Below, piece by piece: positions 60,166 through 64,000 of a DNA stretch of 64,000 nucleotides. Source of the DNA: Lachnospiraceae bacterium (GTDB taxonomy: Bacteria > Bacillota > Clostridia > Lachnospirales > Lachnospiraceae); assembly GCA_900751995.1 (NCBI GenBank), contig CAADTP010000067.1:1-64000 (forward strand), given 5' to 3'. Each line of letters opens with the position of its first letter. Position 1 is the first letter of the stretch. Under the pieces are notes generated by a model that had not been told where the DNA came from, did not search any database, and saw nothing but the letters and a program-made list of their open reading frames with translations. A program made the translations under genes and the position numbers.

Positions 60166-60897
60166 TTAAAGATTCTTTTTCTTATAGATAAACCAGGATG
60201 CGATCGCTGTAAATACCAGAAGATAGGCAAGCAGGAGCACAATCCCTGAAAATGCAAATCCTTCACCGGCAGAAATGCTTCGGATCAGATGACTGGTCTG
60301 GGAAAGCGGAAGTGCAGATACAAACTTTCCGATAAACCCGGGAAGCTTTTCTGTGGAGAAGAAGGTGTTGCACAGATAAGCCATCGGCATGATGATGTAG
60401 TTGGAAAAACGCGGTACGTCTGCATGGTTTTTGGCGAGGAAAGAAACCACGACGCCTATTGCAGAAAAAACAGCTCCGTTTAAAAACATCACCAGAAAAG
60501 ACCATCCGTTAAAAATAAGTCCGGTATCGATCGGCAGAGTCAGGATCAGGATCACACCTCCGGCATAGAATCCACGAAGGCTTCCGCCGATGATCTGCCC
60601 TGCGATAAACTGCCACAGAGGCGTCGGTGAGATCATGACCTGATCAAAGGCCTTCTCGTATAATCTCTGGACATTCAGATTCTGGGCAATGGCATTGAAG
60701 CTTCCGTTCATCGTTGTCAGAGATACGACACCCGGGATAAGGAAATTCAGGTACGGCTGTCCGTGGGACGTTGTCTGGATTCCCATTCCGAACACAACAA
60801 GATACATCAGAGGTGCGATCATGGCCGCCAGTGTGATCTTGTAGAAATCTCTGCGGAATTCCACCCATTTTTCCCATAAAATTGTTATAATTCCCAT
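60166..60897 (-). CDS. ABC-2 type transporter permease
   Basis: A 243-residue membrane protein with six hydrophobic segments and the ABC-2 permease pattern (LNFLIPGVVSLTTMNGSF and IMPMAYLCNTFFSTEKLPGF). Such permeases export drugs, polysaccharides or other molecules. Its ATPase partner is 11 bp upstream. GGAGGAG precedes the ATG. The substrate is unknown. The operon begins with cobI, so a corrinoid or tetrapyrrole link is possible but unproven. Confidence 0.88.
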   Translation of the reverse strand: MGIITILWEKWVEFRRDFYKITLAAMIAPLMYLVVFGMGIQTTSHGQPYLNFLIPGVVSLTTMNGSFNAIAQNLNVQRLYEKAFDQVMISPTPLWQFIAGQIIGGSLRGFYAGGVILILTLPIDTGLIFNGWSFLVMFLNGAVFSAIGVVVSFLAKNHADVPRFSNYIIMPMAYLCNTFFSTEKLPGFIGKFVSALPLSQTSHLIRSISAGEGFAFSGIVLLLAYLLVFTAIASWFIYKKKNL

Positions 60898-60908
60898 TTG
60901 CTCCTCCT

Positions 60909-61754
60909 TTATGACGGCATCAGATGACGGCCTGCCCGCTCCACAAAAACATCTTCCAGAGTGGTTTCACGAAGAGAAGCCTGTCCTGTAAGGGAGGACA
61001 GAAAGGCGATGGCCTCCTGACGGCTGTGGAAATAATGGCTTACAGTACTTCCGTCAGCACCCGGTTCATCGACTGTGTAGGCCCCGAGACTTTCGATCAG
61101 ACCGGTAGGAGTATTGATTTCTTCCAGTTTACCGTGATCCATCAGAGCTACGCGGTTGCAGAGATTCTGTGCTTCTTCCATATAGTGTGTGGTCAGAAGA
61201 ATCGTCAGGTTTTTGCCGTTCAGCTTGCGCAGAAGATTCCACATCTGTCGTCTGGAAAGCGCGTCCATTCCGGCAGTCGGCTCATCGAGGAGAAGGATCT
61301 CCGGGTCCGTCAGAAGTGCACGGCAGACCATCAGTTTGCGCTTCATACCACCGGAAAGTTTGCGGACGGTACGCTTACGGAATTTAAGCAGGTCACAGAA
61401 CTCCAGAAGTTCTTCTGTTCGCTTCCGGATCTCCTTGCGAGGCATGAAATAAAGCCTTCCCTGATATTCCATGATCTCGTCCATGGTCATATCCTGGCGC
61501 ATGGAATACTCCTGAGTGATCACGCTGATCTTGCGTTTCAGATCCGGACGGTTTCTCTTCAGTGTCTGGCCATCGATCAGGATCTCCCCTTTTGTGGGAA
61601 GGAGCAGGGTGGATAAAAGACTGATCGTCGTTGTTTTTCCTGCGCCGTTTGGACCGAGGAGACCAAAAAATTCTCCGGTTTCGATCGTAAGGTTCAGGGA
61701 ATCCACAGCAGTGAAATCATCAAAGGTCTTGGTCAGATTTCTGGTTTCGATCAT
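60909..61754 (-). CDS. ABC transporter ATP-binding protein
   Basis: A 281-residue ATPase of the NodI/drug-export type. Walker A is GPNGAGKTTT (~36-45), the signature is KLSGGMKRKL, Walker B is ILLLDEPTAG, and the H-loop is LLTTHYMEEAQ. A C-terminal extension of about 60 residues follows. It powers the permease downstream. Its start overlaps the cobI stop by 4 bp (ATGA), so translation is coupled to cobI. Confidence 0.93.
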   Translation of the reverse strand: MIETRNLTKTFDDFTAVDSLNLTIETGEFFGLLGPNGAGKTTTISLLSTLLLPTKGEILIDGQTLKRNRPDLKRKISVITQEYSMRQDMTMDEIMEYQGRLYFMPRKEIRKRTEELLEFCDLLKFRKRTVRKLSGGMKRKLMVCRALLTDPEILLLDEPTAGMDALSRRQMWNLLRKLNGKNLTILLTTHYMEEAQNLCNRVALMDHGKLEEINTPTGLIESLGAYTVDEPGADGSTVSHYFHSRQEAIAFLSSLTGQASLRETTLEDVFVERAGRHLMPS

Positions 61755-62437
61755 TTCTTCTCCTTTGCAATGATCAGGGAATAATAACCTGCATCATCCG
61801 GAATTTCCTCAACACTTCTGTAGATGTGTTCCTGCGGCATACCACAGTTTTCGACCATCAGGACATCGCGGCCGCTCTTTGCAAGGATTTCCTTGACCTG
61901 ATTCATTTTTTTGCCGGATTTCATAAGAACGTAATTTCCGGATTCACTGAGATCGTTGTCAAGACGATGTACAGCCGGTACGATATGAAGCTGTTCGTTC
62001 CATTCAGAAAGAGAAACGTTCAGACGGGCAGCGGCAGCACAGAAAGAGGTGATTCCGCTTACAAGCTCTGTGTGATATCCGTCTGCCTCCACACGATGCT
62101 GGAGATAGGAGAAGGTAGAATATACACAAGGATCTCCAAGAGTCAGGAAAACAACGTTTTTGCCCTGATCAAGACAGGCTTCCAGTGCTTTGGCTCCCTT
62201 TTCATGATTTTCCTCCAGTTCTTTTGCATCATGTGTCATTGGCATATAGATCGGAAGAAGTTCCTTGTCTGCCAGTTCAGGCACTGCCTGGACTGCAATC
62301 TTGTAGGCAACCGTGTCTTTGACATCTGCACCTGGTACAGCAATGATCTCATTCTCGCGGATCATGCGGGCCGCTTTCAGTGTCATTAATTCCGGATCTC
62401 CAGGTCCGACTCCTACGCCATATAATGTTCCTTTCAT
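61751..62437 (-). CDS. cbiL: Precorrin-2 / cobalt-factor II C20-methyltransferase
   Basis: A 228-residue SAM methyltransferase of the CobI/CbiL type. It starts GTLYGVGVGPGDPELMTLKA, with FLTLGDPCVYSTFSYLQHRV and GITSFCAAAARLNVSL. It adds the C20 methyl group, the first methylation after precorrin-2, and is the one ring methyltransferase missing from the cbi operon at 46331. AGGAGG precedes the ATG by 11 bases. It heads an operon with an ABC exporter instead of other cob genes. Confidence 0.95.
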   Translation of the reverse strand: MKGTLYGVGVGPGDPELMTLKAARMIRENEIIAVPGADVKDTVAYKIAVQAVPELADKELLPIYMPMTHDAKELEENHEKGAKALEACLDQGKNVVFLTLGDPCVYSTFSYLQHRVEADGYHTELVSGITSFCAAAARLNVSLSEWNEQLHIVPAVHRLDNDLSESGNYVLMKSGKKMNQVKEILAKSGRDVLMVENCGMPQEHIYRSVEEIPDDAGYYSLIIAKEKK

Positions 62438-62507
62438 TGGTAAAAAACCTCCTGTTTATACTAAAAAATTTGATAATGTAAAAATGTAAATCAGTCACAT
62501 TCTTTTT

Positions 62508-62536
62508 ATTATACTAGAATCGCATAGGGTTTGCAA
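62508..62536 (-). promoter_or_regulatory. Promoter of the cobI-ABC operon
   Basis: On the minus strand TTGCAA (62536-62531), 17 bases, TATAAT (62513-62508). The leader of about 65 nt is too short for a cobalamin riboswitch. Confidence 0.85.
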
Positions 62537-62559
62537 TGTATGATTTGCTGTGTTATAGT
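62531..62559 (+). promoter_or_regulatory. Promoter of the secreted-protein gene, sharing its -35 with the cobI promoter
   Basis: TTGCAA (62531-62536), 17 bases, TATAGT (62554-62559). TTGCAA is its own reverse complement, so the same six bases serve as -35 for both directions. Transcription would start at about 62566, exactly where the palindromic repeat begins. Confidence 0.7.
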
Positions 62560-62565
62560 ATTTCT

Positions 62566-62592
62566 GTTACTGTGAACGGAGTGAACAGTAAC
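62566..62592 (+). repeat. 27-bp interrupted palindrome, copy 3 (best copy)
   Basis: GTTACTGT, 11 bases (GAACGGAGTGA), ACAGTAAC: perfect 8-bp arms. It lies at the expected 5' end of the mRNA of the downstream gene. Confidence 0.85.
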
Positions 62593-62640
62593 TTACTGTT
62601 GTAACGTATTTCTTAACGAAAAGAAACGGAGTTTAGGGTA

Positions 62641-63192
62641 ATGCATAAATGTAGGAAAATTTTGGCAGTCTGTTCTCTGGCAGCACTTTTATCTGCCGAT
62701 GTTATGCCGTCTGTCTGTCTGGCAGCACAGAATACCGCGGGAACAGAGGCTGTTGAATTTAACAGCGAAGATGGAGAATATTCTATCCAGGTGGATCTCG
62801 AGGGAGGAAGCGGAAAAGCAAGCGTGACGTCTCCGACACTGTTTACTGTGGAGGACGGACACGGGTATGCCAGGATCCAGTGGAGCAGTTCCAATTATGA
62901 TTATATGATCGTGGATGGAGAGAAGTATTTGCCGACGAATGAGGAGGGAATGAATTCCGTGTTTGAGATCCCGATCCTTGCACTGGATGAGCCAGTGTCG
63001 GTGATCGCAGACACGACAGCGATGGGAGCACCCCATGAGATTGACTATACGCTGACTTTTTATTCGGATTCTATCGGTTCCAAGAGTCAGCTTCCGCAGG
63101 AAGCAGCCAAGAGAGTGGTCGCAGTTGCAATGGCGATCATTGTAGGCGGAGGAATTCTGAATTATTTTGTCAATAAGCGGAGAAGATGCTGA
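62641..63192 (+). CDS. Secreted, C-terminally anchored protein with a possible NEAT-like domain
   Basis: A 183-residue protein. A signal peptide (1-~29, ILAVCSLAALLSADVMPS then CLAA) is followed by a beta-rich domain (~38-145) and a C-terminal membrane helix (VVAVAMAIIVGGGILNYFV) with a basic end (NKRRRC). The order of features in the domain (P-x-L-x-V-x-D-G, then a tyrosine pair in NYDYMIVDGEKY, VFEIPILALDEPVSV and HEIDYTLTFYSD) recalls NEAT domains, which bind heme at the cell surface. I cannot confirm this by eye. It may share promoter sequence with cobI, which would link it to tetrapyrrole biology. The ribosome site (GGAG at ~10 bases) is modest. Otherwise unrecognised. Confidence 0.65.
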   Translation: MHKCRKILAVCSLAALLSADVMPSVCLAAQNTAGTEAVEFNSEDGEYSIQVDLEGGSGKASVTSPTLFTVEDGHGYARIQWSSSNYDYMIVDGEKYLPTNEEGMNSVFEIPILALDEPVSVIADTTAMGAPHEIDYTLTFYSDSIGSKSQLPQEAAKRVVAVAMAIIVGGGILNYFVNKRRRC

Positions 63193-63201
63193 TGCGTGGA
63201 T

Positions 63202-63219
63202 AACGGAATGAACAGTAAC
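63202..63219 (+). repeat. 27-bp interrupted palindrome, copy 4 (right two-thirds only)
   Basis: It matches the right 18 bases of the copy at 62566-62592 at 17 of 18 positions; the left arm is lost. It begins 10 bp after the secreted-protein stop, so that gene is flanked by direct copies. Confidence 0.7.
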
Positions 63220-63338
63220 GAGTTTTCTGTATAAAAAAATTCCGAACATCATGAAATTTAAGAAATTATTCAGAAAATAGTAATATTATTATGTGAAAAT
63301 GTTTTTAGATGTTTTTAGTAAAGGCAGGTGAATAAGTA

Positions 63339-64000
63339 ATGGATAATATATTGAAATATCTGGAAAAGACAGCTGAGAGATTTCCTGATAAAACAGCAGT
63401 GGATGATGGGACAGTACAGTTTACCTATCAGGAACTTCTGGATAAGGCGAGACACTTTGGCCTTTCTTTTCTGGATAAGACAATGCCGGGAAGACCTGTT
63501 GCGATCCTCAGAGAAAAAAGCTCAGAGGTCCTTGCAGCTATGTTTGGTATAGTCTATGCCGGATGCTTTTATGTAATGATCGATCCGGAGCAGCCACTGG
63601 AGAGACTGAAGGATATCTTAAGTGTCCTCAAGACGGATCTGGTGCTTACAGACAGTACATATAAGAACCAGCTTGAGGATGCCGGTTATCAGGGAGAAAT
63701 TTATCTTCTGGATCAGGAACGTACAGAGGCATCTCTTACAGAACAGGATGTCGAGAAGCTGATGGAGAGACGTTCTACGGCGGACAGTACAGATCTTCTA
63801 TATGGAATTTTTACCTCAGGTTCTACAGGCAAACCGAAGTGTGTGGCAGTCAGCCAGCAGGCCGTGGTAGATTTCATTGGTCATTTTACAAAGCAGTTTG
63901 AGATCACAGACCAGGATCGTATTGCGAATCAGGCACCGTTTGACTTTGATGTTTCTGTAAAGGATATTTATTCTGCGATCACGACAGGAGCAACACTGGT
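63339..64000 (+). CDS. AMP-dependent synthetase/ligase, amino acid adenylation type (partial)
   Basis: The first 220 codons of an adenylate-forming enzyme that runs off the window. The N-terminal helix and VDDGTVQFTYQELLDKA are typical of NRPS adenylation domains and DltA (D-alanine-carrier ligase). The ATP-binding loop TSGSTGKPK is at residues 159-167, followed by NQAPFDFDVSVKDIY, which is the DltA/NRPS pattern. It activates an amino or other acid with ATP. Whether this is DltA or part of a peptide or lipid pathway depends on the unseen end and downstream genes. The start is ATG 63339, with AAGGCAGGTG upstream. Confidence 0.85.
   Translation, partial: MDNILKYLEKTAERFPDKTAVDDGTVQFTYQELLDKARHFGLSFLDKTMPGRPVAILREKSSEVLAAMFGIVYAGCFYVMIDPEQPLERLKDILSVLKTDLVLTDSTYKNQLEDAGYQGEIYLLDQERTEASLTEQDVEKLMERRSTADSTDLLYGIFTSGSTGKPKCVAVSQQAVVDFIGHFTKQFEITDQDRIANQAPFDFDVSVKDIYSAITTGATL

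Noticed and set aside
1..64000. Mobile elements, integrases, tRNA-associated islands
   Set aside because: No transposase, integrase, tRNA gene or terminal inverted repeats seen; base composition looks even along the window by eye.

Overview
The window reads as about 64 kb of chromosome from a strictly anaerobic, low-to-medium G+C Firmicute, most likely a gut Lachnospiraceae. This is inferred from the AGGAGG ribosome sites, TTGACA/TATAAT-type promoters, pyruvate:ferredoxin oxidoreductase, an [FeFe]-hydrogenase maturase, the oxygen-independent cobalamin route, LuxS and an ECF vitamin transporter. There is no rRNA gene or other phylogenetic marker, so the family-level call is an inference. I found no tRNA, rRNA, CRISPR array, insertion sequence or phage gene.

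Layout. 1-4653: the end of nifJ, then a three-gene glycosylation module (YfhO-type membrane glycosyltransferase, polyprenyl-phosphate glycosyltransferase, GtrA flippase). 4678-8030: genes for the lower-ligand half of cobalamin synthesis (cobT, cobU, cobS, a short CobU-like gene, cobC). 8265-27018: a large purine/urate degradation island in two converging arms. The plus arm is ssnA, ygfK, xdhD, a polyferredoxin, xdhABC, yqeB and a yqeC-mocA fusion. The minus arm is ygeX, ygeY, ygeW, carbamate kinase and two bacterial-microcompartment (BMC) shell genes. 27255-34525: DUF1015, an SPFH/zinc-ribbon/TPM gene trio, and an antiporter plus nucleotide-kinase-like pair. 34566-36829: a PAS/HTH regulator divergent from ygeZ (hydantoinase/dihydropyrimidinase), which completes the purine gene set, followed by hydE. 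38007-46183: housekeeping genes (SH3 lipoprotein, luxS, peptidyl-prolyl isomerase lipoprotein, mnmM-like, coaBC, pantothenate-type ECF S component, coaX, rluA-type, L,D-transpeptidase). 46331-57735: an almost seamless anaerobic corrin-ring operon (cbiD, cobM, cbiG, cobJ, cbiJET fusion, cbiA, cbiB, cobD, cbiP, cbiC). 57779-64000: a MocR regulator divergent from a pyridoxal kinase, cobI coupled to an ABC-2 exporter, a secreted protein with a NEAT-like look, and the start of an adenylate-forming ligase.

How the genes fit together. The purine island carries the ygeX/ygeY/ygeW/ygfK/ssnA/ygeZ/xdhD set that earlier work on gut anaerobes has tied to urate and purine use (from memory). The molybdenum hydroxylases and their selenium/molybdenum accessory proteins would handle the ring. 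The amidohydrolases and YgeW/YgeY/YgeX would take the opened ring to 2,3-diaminopropionate, pyruvate and ammonia. Carbamate kinase would recover ATP from carbamoyl phosphate. The unusual features are the two BMC shell genes at the end of the minus arm, a YgfK that lacks its usual pyridine-nucleotide oxidoreductase domain and sits near a polyferredoxin, and a 3 x 20-bp repeat array between the putative regulator and ygeZ. Two sets of cobalamin genes plus the separate cobI cover most steps from precorrin-2 to cobalamin. Cobalt insertion and corrinoid adenosylation genes are not in the window.

Regulatory notes. A 27-bp interrupted palindrome (GTTACTGT, 11 bases, ACAGTAAC) occurs four times between genes, twice just downstream of a promoter. 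No cobalamin riboswitch precedes the cbi operon or cobI; the cbi operon instead has a fully consensus sigma-A promoter. The cobI operon and the secreted-protein gene appear to have back-to-back promoters that share one -35 hexamer.
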